From Candidatus Kapaibacterium sp. (GTDB lineage: Bacteria; Bacteroidota; Ignavibacteria; Kapaibacteriales; UBA4661): 39,761 nucleotides of DNA. The stretch lies in assembly GCA_025363605.1 (NCBI GenBank), contig JANYDO010000434.1, positions 1 to 39,761 of the forward strand. Reading direction: 5' to 3'. The notes under the pieces were generated by a model, which was not told the origin of the DNA, made no database searches, and saw nothing but the letters and a program-made list of their open reading frames with translations. A program made the translations under genes and the position numbers. Shown piece after piece: positions 33,001-39,761 of this stretch. How positions within the stretch are numbered: the stretch's first letter is position 1; every line of letters begins with the position of its first letter.

Positions 33001-33874
33001 GGCGAATATCCATATCGTCATCTTCCTGCGAGGATTTGTCAACGCTGGCGATGATACGACCATTCGGACTAATAGCAGCTTGCTTTGCCACACCGACCAC
33101 TTCGCGCAAAAAGGTTTTTTTTGCGGCATCGTATATTTTAACGGCTTGATTGTCGCATTGTGCAATAAGTAAGGAGCCATCGGCGCTGTATGCCAGATTG
33201 GTAATCCCTGCTCCGGCATCAAGCGTGACAACGCTATTTTGCTGAATGTTCAGTAAGCGAATCGTATTGTCGTCTCCACCCACAGCAAGCGTTTGCCCGT
33301 CGGGGCTGAAGGCAAGCGTGTTTTGAGCTTTTGTCAAGCCCGTCAGAGGAATGGGAATTTCTTTCCCGATGCGAATATCCCAGAGTTTGACGGTCTTGTC
33401 AATGCTGCAACTCGCAATGATATTATTTGTGGGGCTGAATGCCACCGCCGACGCATAAAATGAGTGTCCGGGCAACGTACGAACTTCCGTACCCTTGCGA
33501 ACATCCCAAATGCGAATGGTATTGTCCTTCGCAGCCGTAACGAGCATATCGCCAGCTGCGTTGAAATCAAGCGCCGTAATATAGCCCCTGTGCGCCACAA
33601 AGGTTCGTACAACCTTGCCTGTGGTTACATCCCAAAGTTTAACCGTATTATCCTCACTACCACTGGCGATAAAATTGCCATTGGGACTGTATTTCACAAC
33701 AACAACATCTCCAAAGTGTCCCGTTTGGACGATAAGTTCCGGTTTGGTGGGAGTTTGTGCCGTAGCTGCGACTTGTGCAAAAGCACGTGGGGGCGGATAG
33801 CCTCCGCCAAGCGCTACAAGAAACGCTAAGGCGAGCAACAGCCTCGGTGGCACAAAAGAAGTTCGTCGGTTCAT
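30026..33874 (-). CDS. Exported WD40-repeat protein with C-terminal caspase-like (peptidase C14) domain
   Basis: 1282 aa. A signal peptide (PPRLLLALAFLVALGGGYPPPRAFAQ) is followed by fourteen WD40 repeats at about 45-630 (for example SPDGKTLATASSDRTIRLWD), enough for two seven-bladed propellers. Next come a conserved linker DRGDWVVVTPDGQFDGSEDG, a Lys/Ala/Glu/Gln-rich coiled coil at about 711-899 made of 16-residue units, an Ig-like domain at about 929-1025, and a caspase fold at about 1033-1275. The catalytic pair is visible: H1117 in FYAGHGK and C1171 in DACQSG. It is predicted to be a periplasmic or surface cysteine protease, probably Arg/Lys-directed as in metacaspases, with the propellers as a sensing or substrate platform. 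Substrate and trigger are unknown. A tandem 11-bp repeat lies upstream, and the class V PLP gene ends 102 bp before it on the same strand. Confidence 0.92.
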   Translation of the reverse strand: MNRRTSFVPPRLLLALAFLVALGGGYPPPRAFAQVAATAQTPTKPELIVQTGHFGDVVVVKYSPNGNFIASGSEDNTVKLWDVTTGKVVRTFVAHRGYITALDFNAAGDMLVTAAKDNTIRIWDVRKGTEVRTLPGHSFYASAVAFSPTNNIIASCSIDKTVKLWDIRIGKEIPIPLTGLTKAQNTLAFSPDGQTLAVGGDDNTIRLLNIQQNSVVTLDAGAGITNLAYSADGSLLIAQCDNQAVKIYDAAKKTFLREVVGVAKQAAISPNGRIIASVDKSSQEDDDMDIRRTVALWNVFNGKKLRTFIGNSPRVLCFAFSPDGTKLTTGGADRAMRTYDVATGRDASEFNGYRKVIKAVAFDKTGNHLATAHSDKDGNNIRLWDLEKGTEPADLKAPLIQVASLSYTADGKTLVAGGTSLDNKSIAIWNVETGKMTKTITTDDSPIQAVAVSPDGSMIASGAIDSVVSLWNPQTGKLDKKLRGHRKSVYSVQFSPDGKTLATASSDRTIRLWDVASGKELKVLAGHTELINSVAFSANGKQLVSGSADRTVKVWDVASGQAVKTFAGHKGEVMAVSMSNDGKYAASGATDDDVKVWDVASGKEIKTLKGHANWVLATSFHPNNRTLASASADAKVIVWDAIEGKENATLVGLDRGDWVVVTPDGQFDGSEDGTKLLHWVVDGQPVQLDAFFERFYSPKLLSRIFPASPAAVALKAQQDKAAKEATAKAKRDAEAEAKRESAELAKQQLALKTQQENETKASIVAEAKAKQEADALAKQQADLKVKQIAEAKARTEAEAKAKREADELTKQQAAAKEKAAQDALAKQQVDLKAKQEADAKVRIAAEAKAKQDADALAKQQADLKAKQEAEAKVRLAAEAKAKQEAETLALRQAEVKKQQEAAVAAASAEVVNPVAGVQMAPDITRDFKLPPLVEILAPRPADTLASPRVNLTVGVKDRGSQIAEIRIFQNGKLLFPEEFKNLPSAQGFTILRDYTIQLLPGKNDLKVVAINTDKTESNAAEATVFCNIPVQTSNLHVFAIGVNDYLNKEYNLPYARPDAQDVLKTIIGNAAQGGYDKVFKYELYDAEAKKEKVQEIFKKITETAQRQDVFVFFYAGHGKVVTADEQTSFYLVMQDVKNEQELESRGLSAKELSVLLTNVPAARQLVLFDACQSGAALDDFMQSKSVKGVARKTGSAVIASASSDQAANQVTSIQHGVFSYTLLKALGGEVKNDKGKVTVNALKNYVEEQVPELTRQLLKGKEQTPFGQLSGKDFEIVPITKK
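31200..31665 (-). repeat. Imperfect 48/96-bp tandem repeats encoding the coiled coil
   Basis: The motif CTTGGCAAGA recurs at 31301, 31397 and 31541, that is at 96 and 144 bp, multiples of a 48-bp (16-residue) unit. The unit encodes AKQQADLKAKQEAEAK-like sequence in the WD40-caspase protein. Confidence 0.75.
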
Positions 33875-33924
33875 AGACCTGTCCCTTCACGGTGAAAAAT
33901 TGAATAAATAAAATGAGTTGAGCG

Positions 33925-33946
33925 TTTTGACAAATTTTTGACAAAT
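33925..33946. repeat. Exact tandem 11-bp direct repeat upstream of the WD40-caspase gene
   Basis: TTTTGACAAAT occurs twice head to tail, 51-72 bp before the gene's ATG (read on the minus strand as ATTTGTCAAAA twice). The 11-bp period would put both copies on one DNA face, which fits an operator, but no regulator is known. Confidence 0.7.
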
Positions 33947-33976
33947 ACGAGGCATTATGCGGTTTAAGATGCCCGA

Positions 33977-35185
33977 TTACGACAGAGTAATCTCCCGCAG
34001 TGCTTTGATAACGGCGTGCATTTCGTCCATCGTGTTGTAGCAATGCGGCGCAAATCGCAAGCGATTCTCGCGCAGAGAAATTGTGATAGAGCGCTTTGTG
34101 AGTTCTGCCATAATGCGCTCTCCGCCCGATGGCTCTTGCAAGCGACCGCTTACGATACCGGCTCTGTTTCCGGGAGCAAACGAACTTATTTCCTCAAACA
34201 CGCCAAGAGTTGGTAATTCAGCAAGTAGATACTCCGTCAGCGCCGATAAATGCTGCTCCGTGAGGCGCGGGTCAACTTCCAGCAAGGTTTTGAGCGATGC
34301 GCCCAGCCCAATAATACCGGGGAAATTGAGTGTACCGTTTTCATAGCGCACAGCGCTTGTGTTCAGGGGCTGGTCGTACTTGAAAAAGTCCCACGGCTTT
34401 GCGACCGAAATCCAACCTAGAGTTGCCTGCTCAATACGATTTTGTAATTCTTCGGTGAGATAAAGAAAGGCAAGACCCGTCGTCGCCATGAGCCACTTCT
34501 GCCCGCCCGACGCAAGCGCATCTATCTTCATTGCTTGCACATCAATCGGCACTGCTCCGGCAGCTTGAATCGCATCGACGACAAATATCACGCCGTGCTG
34601 CTTACAGATTGCGCCGATAGTCGCCAAATCAGGTCGGTAGCCGCTCAGAAACTGTACTGCGCTCAACGATACTAATTTTATGCGCCCGCCGGAGCGAGTG
34701 ATAGCATTTTCAACCATTTCCGGCGTTACCTCGCCATCGCGCGTGGGCAAAATATCAATTTCCACACCGAAACGGCGCACATTCAGGTACGGATAGACAT
34801 TCGCGGGAAATTCTTGGTCATTGAGCAAAATGCGGTCGCCCGTCTGCCATGACAACCCCGCAGGGATGATATTGAGCGCATCGGATGTGTTCAGCACAAA
34901 AGCAATCCGCTCCGGCGATTCGGCATGAACAAGCTGCGCTACAAGTCTCCGACACTCACGCGAAAGCTCAAGGTCACGAAAGAATGTATTGACATCACCC
35001 TCAGAGCGGTTGAGCAAATGTGCTTCGATTGCCTCGCGCACCTTGGCCGATAGAGGTCCGATAGAGGCATGGTCAAGATATATTTTTCCCTTCGCGGTAT
35101 GCGGAAAAAGAGCGCGAAGGTCGGCAGAACCACAAGCGAGGGAAGTCAATGTGTCCGATGCAGCAGCCAGAGGTGGTACGAACAT
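33977..35185 (-). CDS. Class V aminotransferase-fold PLP enzyme (isopenicillin-N-epimerase/cysteine-desulfurase-like)
   Basis: 402 aa. Fold-type I PLP enzyme: YLDHASIGPLSAKVREAIEA, LNTSDALNIIPAGL, NDQEFPANVYPYL, VDAIQAAGAVPIDVQAMKID and the PLP lysine K230 in LASGGQKWLMATTG. The C-terminus has RLRFAPHCYNTMDEMH. It lacks the RSGHHCA-type catalytic Cys loop of SufS, so it is not a standard cysteine desulfurase, and the EFPANVYPY region fits the isopenicillin-N-epimerase-like branch. Related enzymes include C-S lyases such as EgtE, which is of interest because EgtB lies 2.6 kb away, but nothing here proves that role. It is read on the same strand as the YoeB module upstream (20 bp) and the caspase gene downstream. 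Confidence 0.87.
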   Translation of the reverse strand: MFVPPLAAASDTLTSLACGSADLRALFPHTAKGKIYLDHASIGPLSAKVREAIEAHLLNRSEGDVNTFFRDLELSRECRRLVAQLVHAESPERIAFVLNTSDALNIIPAGLSWQTGDRILLNDQEFPANVYPYLNVRRFGVEIDILPTRDGEVTPEMVENAITRSGGRIKLVSLSAVQFLSGYRPDLATIGAICKQHGVIFVVDAIQAAGAVPIDVQAMKIDALASGGQKWLMATTGLAFLYLTEELQNRIEQATLGWISVAKPWDFFKYDQPLNTSAVRYENGTLNFPGIIGLGASLKTLLEVDPRLTEQHLSALTEYLLAELPTLGVFEEISSFAPGNRAGIVSGRLQEPSGGERIMAELTKRSITISLRENRLRFAPHCYNTMDEMHAVIKALREITLS

Positions 35186-35205
35186 AAACGCTCTAAAAAG
35201 AATGG

Positions 35206-35463
35206 TTAATAATGGTCATAACAGGATATGATGGTAATGCTGTCATCGGTGACTTGATAGACAAGACGATGCTCCAGAGTAATTCGTCGAGACCAACAGC
35301 CCTGTAAATCATGTTTTAACGCTTCAGGCTTGCCCATGCCGCTAAATGGCGTACGACGAACTTCGGTAATGATTTCACGAAGTTTTTGGAATATTTTTTT
35401 ATCCTGTATTGCCCATTCGCTGTATTGGTCGAAAGAACGTCCATAAAAATTGATTGTTCTCAT
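35206..35463 (-). CDS. yoeB: YoeB/Txe-family mRNA interferase toxin
   Basis: 85 aa, RelE superfamily. It closely follows E. coli YoeB along its length: RRTPFSGMGKPEALKHDL, GCWSRRITLEHRLVYQVTDD and the terminal CYDHY. The catalytic residues correspond to E47, R66 and H84 (E46, R65 and H83 in E. coli). YoeB binds the ribosome A site and cuts mRNA after the second codon position during stress. The antitoxin is encoded immediately upstream with 3 bp between stop and start, the usual antitoxin-first order. The pair sits between the PBP2 gene and the class V PLP gene on the same strand. Confidence 0.93.
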   Translation of the reverse strand: MRTINFYGRSFDQYSEWAIQDKKIFQKLREIITEVRRTPFSGMGKPEALKHDLQGCWSRRITLEHRLVYQVTDDSITIISCYDHY

Positions 35464-35466
35464 ACA

Positions 35467-35718
35467 TTACTGAAACTGCTCTTGGTCGGGAACAATGATA
35501 TTTCGACCATAACGAATGTCTTCTACCGCTTGCAACAAGTATTCACGCCGTTTGGGGTCGCTCAGAAGATACGTTGTCGTATCAGTTTCGGGTTCAGTGC
35601 TATCTTCACCTACATCACAGACAGCAATTTCCACTTCTTTACCCGTAAAAAGCGCTTTGAGCGAAAGAAGAAATCGCTCGTCCAAATCATCAGCGCGTAA
35701 ACGATAAACAGAGTACAT
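35467..35718 (-). CDS. Antitoxin of the YoeB-type toxin
   Basis: 83 aa from ATG 35718 (MYSVYRLRADDLDERFLLSL); the track start at 35763 is an upstream alternative codon inside the PBP2 end. The C-terminal half resembles YefM/RelB antitoxins that wrap around the toxin (TTYLLSDPKRREYLLQAVED, IRYGRN). The N-terminal half is unlike the usual YefM/Phd DNA-binding fold and instead has a DDLDERFL...LFTGKEVEIAV pattern, so this is probably a different antitoxin class paired with a YoeB toxin. Position and spacing (3 bp before yoeB) support the assignment more than sequence does. A palindrome ATACAATGTAT overlaps its start codon. Confidence 0.78.
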   Translation of the reverse strand: MYSVYRLRADDLDERFLLSLKALFTGKEVEIAVCDVGEDSTEPETDTTTYLLSDPKRREYLLQAVEDIRYGRNIIVPDQEQFQ

Positions 35719-35727
35719 ACAATGTAT
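35717..35727. promoter_or_regulatory. Possible autoregulatory operator of the toxin-antitoxin pair
   Basis: ATACAATGTAT is an 11-bp palindrome overlapping the antitoxin start codon, a usual place for operators of toxin-antitoxin modules. The sequence is short and AT-rich, so chance is possible. Confidence 0.25.
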
Positions 35728-35759
35728 AAAAATAAGTTGGTGAGATGTTGCCCGAATGT

Positions 35760-37607
35760 TCACCGCGCTTGCGCTATCTCGCGTGGTACTTTGGTAGAAT
35801 CAGAATGTTGTTGCTGTTTTGCTTTTTCGCGGTCGAGTTTTTGTAGTGCAAAATAGCGCTCCATAATTTTCTGCGCTATCGGTGCAGCAATCGTGCCGCC
35901 GGTAGCGCCAGCGTTTTCAATCATCACGCAGATAGCGATTTGCGGATTCACGCGCGGTGCAAAGCAGATGAACCAAGCGTGGTCTTTGTTTTGGGAGTTT
36001 TGCGCTGTACCGGTTTTCCCGCACACAATTACGCCATCTACTGCCGCGTTCAAGCCCGTACCACCACGCCCGACAGCAGCTTCCATACCATCGTGAACGA
36101 TGTCGAAATACTCAGGCTTAATGGGAATTTGGTTGGAGGCATAGCCCAAAGCCTGCTCGGAGCCGCTTCGCTTGTCTATGAGTGAGCGAACAATGTGCGG
36201 CTGATTCCATACGCCCCTATTGGCAAGCGCTGCTGCGTAACTCGCCATTTGAAGCGGTGTAACGCCGACTTCGCCTTGCCCAATGCCCCAGTTCACCAGC
36301 ACGCCGTCGCCCCAACCATTTTTCCCGTAGCGGCGGTTCATATATTGCGCTGAGGGTAGGTTTCCCGTGCCTTCGTCTATCACATCCGCACTTGTTCTTG
36401 CGCCGAAGCCGAACATTTTTCCATATTGCTCGAATCGCTTTACGCCAAGTTTAAGGCTGAGTTGATAGAAGAAGGAATTACACGACACCTGAATAGCGTG
36501 ACGAACGCTAATTGCGCCGTGCGAACCGCCGTGACACTTGAACGATTTATTGCCGAATTGGAAAACACCATTGCACGTGAAGGTCGAATTTTCGTCAATA
36601 ATACCTTCCTGCAAGCCTGCAAGCGCCATGAGCATTTTCCACGTCGAACCGGGCGGATACGATGTCTGCGTGGCGCGATTGAACATGGGAGTTTCGGGGT
36701 CGTTTGCAATGGAATCATAAATAGCTTTCGGGGTACGTCCGCTGAACTTACGCAAGTCGTAATCGGGTTTGCTCACGAGCGAAAGAATCTCGCCGGACTT
36801 TGGTTCAATCACCACAGCCGCGCCGCGCCGATTGATGAGCGAATCAATGTAATCCTGCAAGCGAGCGTCTATGCCAAGTTTCAGGCTAAAGCCGTCTTCG
36901 GGGGCAACGTCATTTCTACCATTGTTAAAACTGGAAACGCGCTGCCCAAGCACGTTCACCGCCGCAAATTCAATTCCTTTGCGACCGCGCATGAAATTTT
37001 CATAGCCCGCTTCAATGCCTGTGTAGCCAATCGCATCGCCCGGACGGTAATAATCGCCTAATTGCGAAAGCTGCTGCTCGGCAATTTCTTTGGTATAACC
37101 AAAAAGATGCGGCGAATCGCCCTTGAAATCATAGACACGCTTAGATTCGGACAGCACCGCCACTCCGGGCAATTCATTTCTATTTTCTTCGATGGCAGCG
37201 ATAATTTTCGCATCGGCATCGCGGAAAATTTTCACGGGAATTGTTGGCGAGGTTTTGCGATAGCGGTCAATTTTTGTGCGGAGTTCGTCCTCGTCCATAG
37301 CCAAAACAGTTGCCAAAAACGGCAGAGTGCGGACATCAAATTCTGCAGGCGTGATGGTGACAGCTTGCGAAGGCGTGTTGTGGACGATAAGCGTTCCGTT
37401 GCGGTCGTAAATAGCACCGCGAACCGGCTCTCGGACGATTTGCTTAATTGCCTGCATCTCTGATTTGGAGCGGTATTCCTCGCCTTCGATAATTTGTAAT
37501 TGCACCAAGCGCCCGACGTAAATGGCGCAGACAAGCAGAATCACACCGTACAAAATCCGGCGACGCTTAGAGGTGCCGAATTCACTTGAAGAATTAAGAA
37601 TTTCCAT
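35760..37607 (-). CDS. mrdA: Penicillin-binding protein 2 (elongasome transpeptidase)
   Basis: 615 aa. A single N-terminal membrane helix (ILYGVILLVCAIYVGRLVQL) leads into the PBP dimerisation region (REPVRGAIYDRNGTLI) and a transpeptidase domain. The active-site motifs are S321-T-W-K324 in PPGSTWKML, S375-C-N377 and K531-T-G in CGKTGTAQ. It crosslinks peptidoglycan during side-wall synthesis together with RodA and is the target of mecillinam-type beta-lactams. The WGIGQGEVGVTPLQMA segment is typical of MrdA. Its usual partners mreC, mreD and rodA are not next to it: on one side EgtB diverges, on the other the toxin-antitoxin pair follows 41 bp after the stop. The C-terminal tail is short and charged. 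Confidence 0.94.
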   Translation of the reverse strand: MEILNSSSEFGTSKRRRILYGVILLVCAIYVGRLVQLQIIEGEEYRSKSEMQAIKQIVREPVRGAIYDRNGTLIVHNTPSQAVTITPAEFDVRTLPFLATVLAMDEDELRTKIDRYRKTSPTIPVKIFRDADAKIIAAIEENRNELPGVAVLSESKRVYDFKGDSPHLFGYTKEIAEQQLSQLGDYYRPGDAIGYTGIEAGYENFMRGRKGIEFAAVNVLGQRVSSFNNGRNDVAPEDGFSLKLGIDARLQDYIDSLINRRGAAVVIEPKSGEILSLVSKPDYDLRKFSGRTPKAIYDSIANDPETPMFNRATQTSYPPGSTWKMLMALAGLQEGIIDENSTFTCNGVFQFGNKSFKCHGGSHGAISVRHAIQVSCNSFFYQLSLKLGVKRFEQYGKMFGFGARTSADVIDEGTGNLPSAQYMNRRYGKNGWGDGVLVNWGIGQGEVGVTPLQMASYAAALANRGVWNQPHIVRSLIDKRSGSEQALGYASNQIPIKPEYFDIVHDGMEAAVGRGGTGLNAAVDGVIVCGKTGTAQNSQNKDHAWFICFAPRVNPQIAICVMIENAGATGGTIAAPIAQKIMERYFALQKLDREKAKQQQHSDSTKVPREIAQAR

Positions 37608-37799
37608 GACAATTTTTTAGGGGAAAAGTACCACGAATAATGAACGCTTAAAATTACACACTTCGCCGCTTCTAACCAATTTTTAACCGTACAATTTCTT
37701 GCGCCAAATGTCGGCTTATTCAGCAATAATACCGCACGTTGCGCGTTGTACAAGAAAAAGCTACTTAAAGCACTCACTCCACAAACCAACGCCACCATC

Positions 37800-39173
37800 A
37801 TGCCCGCAACTTCTTCTATCCCAAACGGCGCACTGCACCTTGATTCTTCGCTTGAAGAAATCCGTGCGGGCTTGCGTGAGGATTTTTCCACGGTGCGTAT
37901 TGCCACCATCGAACTCTGCCAGCCGCTTACTATTGAGGATTATGTCATCCAGACTGCGCCGTTTATGAGTCCTCCGCGCTGGCATCTGGGGCATACGTCG
38001 TGGTTTTTTGAAATGCTGTTGACGCGCTTTGTGCCGGAATACAAGATTTACTCCGATGCTTTTTTGTATTATTTCAATTCCTATTATGAAGGCTTCGGCG
38101 CAAGAATCAATCGCCAGAAGCGTGGTGCAGTCTCGCGTCCGACAGTACAGGAAACGTTGCTTTATCGCACACGCATAGATGGGCATTGCAAAATTTTGCT
38201 AGAGCGCTTGCCGTCTTTGCCGGACGCACACGAGGCTGCACGGCTTTTTCGCTTGGGATTGGAACACGAAATGCAGCATCAGGAATTACTGGTCTATGAC
38301 ATCAAGCATCTGCTCGCCGATGAGTATAAGCCATTTGAAATAAAAGAAATGCCGAAAGCGCTTCACGACGTGCAGGGCGAGGTGGAATTTGCGGGCGGTA
38401 TCTTTGAATTGGGCACAAATGCCGATAAACACGCCTTTGTGTGGGACAACGAAGCACCGCGCCACAAAGTCTATGTGAACAATTTTGCCCTCGAAAAGCG
38501 CATGGTGACAAATGCGGAGTTTCTCGAATTTATGCAGGACGGCGGCTATACAAATTACAAATGGTGGCTTTCGGCGGCGTGGGACTGGGTAAAAGCCGAA
38601 TCCGCACAAGCGCCAATGTATTGGGAAAAAGACGGCGACGGAAACGCTGCCGAATGGCACATCCGTGATTATCGCGGCTTACGCCAAGCAAGAAATAACG
38701 AACCTGTGCAGCACATCAGCTATTACGAAGCCGCCGCCTTTGCAAAATGGCGTGGCAAACGCCTTCCCACCGAAGCGGAATGGGAATATGCTTGCACCAC
38801 CAACGCAGGGAGCGGCATAAAACAAGCCTTCCCGTGGGGAAATAGCAGTTTGACAGCGCAGCACGGTAATTTTCTGGAAAACAATCTTTGGAGTGCTTCC
38901 GAAGCGGGCGCATTTCCGGCAGGCATGACTGCAAGCGGTCTTTGGCAAATGACGGGCGACCTTTGGGAATGGACAAGCAGCGATTATGCGCCCTATCCCG
39001 GATTTACGCCACAGTTTGACGAATACAACGACAAATGGTTCATTAACCAAAAAGTGCTTCGCGGCGGCTCATTCGCTATGCCACGAGCCAGTATGCGCTC
39101 CACGTACCGCAACTTTTTTCACCCCAACGAGCGCTGGATGGCTTCAGGCTTTCGCTGCGCGAGGACGTTGTAA
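37800..39173 (+). CDS. egtB: Ergothioneine biosynthesis sulfoxide synthase EgtB
   Basis: 457 aa from ATG 37800; the track begins at a TTG (37746). The N-terminal DinB-like domain carries the iron ligands: a WHLGHTSWFFE motif (61-71) and HEMQHQE (H156, H160). The C-terminal part from about 205 is the formylglycine-generating-enzyme/sulfatase-modifying fold (RLPTEAEWEYAC, GLWQMTGDLWEWTSSDYAPY, VLRGGSFAMPRASMRSTYRN, GFRCAR). EgtB joins cysteine or gamma-glutamylcysteine to hercynine with O2 and non-haem iron, the central step of ergothioneine synthesis. The fused methyltransferase of OvoA is absent, so ergothioneine rather than ovothiol is predicted. EgtD (histidine methyltransferase) is not in the window. 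It diverges from mrdA with a 192-bp spacer. Confidence 0.93.
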   Translation: MPATSSIPNGALHLDSSLEEIRAGLREDFSTVRIATIELCQPLTIEDYVIQTAPFMSPPRWHLGHTSWFFEMLLTRFVPEYKIYSDAFLYYFNSYYEGFGARINRQKRGAVSRPTVQETLLYRTRIDGHCKILLERLPSLPDAHEAARLFRLGLEHEMQHQELLVYDIKHLLADEYKPFEIKEMPKALHDVQGEVEFAGGIFELGTNADKHAFVWDNEAPRHKVYVNNFALEKRMVTNAEFLEFMQDGGYTNYKWWLSAAWDWVKAESAQAPMYWEKDGDGNAAEWHIRDYRGLRQARNNEPVQHISYYEAAAFAKWRGKRLPTEAEWEYACTTNAGSGIKQAFPWGNSSLTAQHGNFLENNLWSASEAGAFPAGMTASGLWQMTGDLWEWTSSDYAPYPGFTPQFDEYNDKWFINQKVLRGGSFAMPRASMRSTYRNFFHPNERWMASGFRCARTL

Positions 39174-39225
39174 AGCACAACGCCCTTTGCACACACACTC
39201 CGACAATAAATTTTTCACAAAAATT

Positions 39226-39761
39226 TCATACCTTCTCAAACACAGCCGCCAAGCCCTGACCAACACCAATGCACAGCGAAGCAACACCATAGCGCACATT
39301 CTCGCGCTGCATGGAGCGCGTCAGTGTTCCCACAAGCCGCGCACCGCTCATCCCGAGCGGATGCCCCAGCGCAATAGCGCCACCGTGAATATTCAAACGG
39401 CTTGCGTCCAGCTTCAATGCTTGCACACACGCCAGCACTTGCGCTGCGAATGCTTCGTTTATCTCCACCAGCCCGATGTCTTCCACGCGAAGGTTTGCGC
39501 GGGAAAGCGCTTTGGAAATTGCCGGCACAGGACCAATGCCCATCGTGCGCGGGTTCACTCCCGCTACGCCTGACGAAACGTAACGGGCAAGCGGCTTTAG
39601 GTTGTATTTTTTCACGGCTTCTTCGCTGGCAAGCAGTATTGCCGCTGCGCCGTCGTTGAGTGACGAGGCATTGCCCGCCGTGACCGTTCCGCCCTGACGG
39701 AATGCGGGTTTGAGTTTGGCGAGTGCTTCCGTGCTTGCGTCGGGGCGAGGCTGTTCGTCTG
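39226..39761 (-). CDS. Acetyl-CoA acetyltransferase (thiolase), C-terminal part
   Basis: 178 codons are visible; the gene continues past the right edge, so the true start is outside and the GTG start in the track (39615) is internal. Readable beyond that start are DEQPRPDAS and [18 protein letters not shown], a thiolase signature. Further on are [18 protein letters not shown], the catalytic His in [16 protein letters not shown] and the second active Cys in [11 protein letters not shown]. Thiolases condense or cleave acyl-CoAs in beta-oxidation or in acetoacetyl-CoA synthesis; the degradative or biosynthetic type cannot be decided from this half. It converges with egtB with 52 bp between, where I see no clear terminator. 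Confidence 0.93.
   Translation of the reverse strand, partial: DEQPRPDASTEALAKLKPAFRQGGTVTAGNASSLNDGAAAILLASEEAVKKYNLKPLARYVSSGVAGVNPRTMGIGPVPAISKALSRANLRVEDIGLVEINEAFAAQVLACVQALKLDASRLNIHGGAIALGHPLGMSGARLVGTLTRSMQRENVRYGVASLCIGVGQGLAAVFEKV

Overview
The window reads as a chromosomal segment of a Gram-negative member of the Bacteroidota/Chlorobiota (FCB) group. The reasons are two secreted proteins with type IX secretion (T9SS) C-terminal sorting domains, a TonB protein and an Oar-like TonB-dependent receptor, few Shine-Dalgarno sites, and TAnnTTTG-type -7 promoter boxes. Order or genus cannot be fixed from sequence alone. No rRNA, tRNA, CRISPR array, transposase or phage gene was seen.

Layout. 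1-212: C-terminal end of a small membrane protein. 387-11744: a giant exported protein (about 3785 aa) built from beta-propellers, Ig-like domains, LRRs and a T9SS signal. 11874-13718: a fused homocysteine S-methyltransferase/methylene-THF reductase whose methyltransferase half lacks the usual zinc cysteines. 13797-14645 (-): a TonB protein with its own terminator. 14917-19516 (-): a probable four-gene operon read from right to left: DegT aminotransferase, OmpA-FecR membrane fusion, YciO-type protein, proline dehydrogenase. 19688-23053 (+): TonB-dependent receptor, divergent from that operon. 23151-24706 (-): Lrp/AsnC regulator, conserved unknown protein and flavin reductase, the first two translationally coupled by ATGA. 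24916-26034 (-): trans-sulfuration PLP enzyme. 26463-28421 (+): DUF4397 protein with T9SS tail. 28824-29747 (+): fatty-acid desaturase. 30026-33874 (-): exported protein with 14 WD40 repeats and a caspase-like protease. 33977-35185 (-): class V PLP enzyme. 35206-35718 (-): YoeB-type toxin with an upstream antitoxin. 35760-37607 (-): PBP2. 37800-39173 (+): EgtB. 39226-end (-): thiolase fragment.

Themes. Cell-surface display recurs: two T9SS cargos, the TonB receptor, OmpA-FecR and the WD40-caspase. The two largest proteins are both beta-propeller arrays, five seven-bladed units in one and two in the other. Sulfur and one-carbon metabolism also recurs (HMT-MTHFR, cystathionine enzyme, EgtB, class V PLP enzyme). 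Between 26.0 and 30.0 kb the intergenic spaces hold three inverted pairs of short palindromes resembling REP/BIME elements, and two intergenic terminators at 23.1 and 24.85 kb look like copies of each other. The strongest leads are the zinc-ligand loss in the methyltransferase, the WD40-caspase protein, the OmpA-FecR fusion and the architecture of the giant surface protein.
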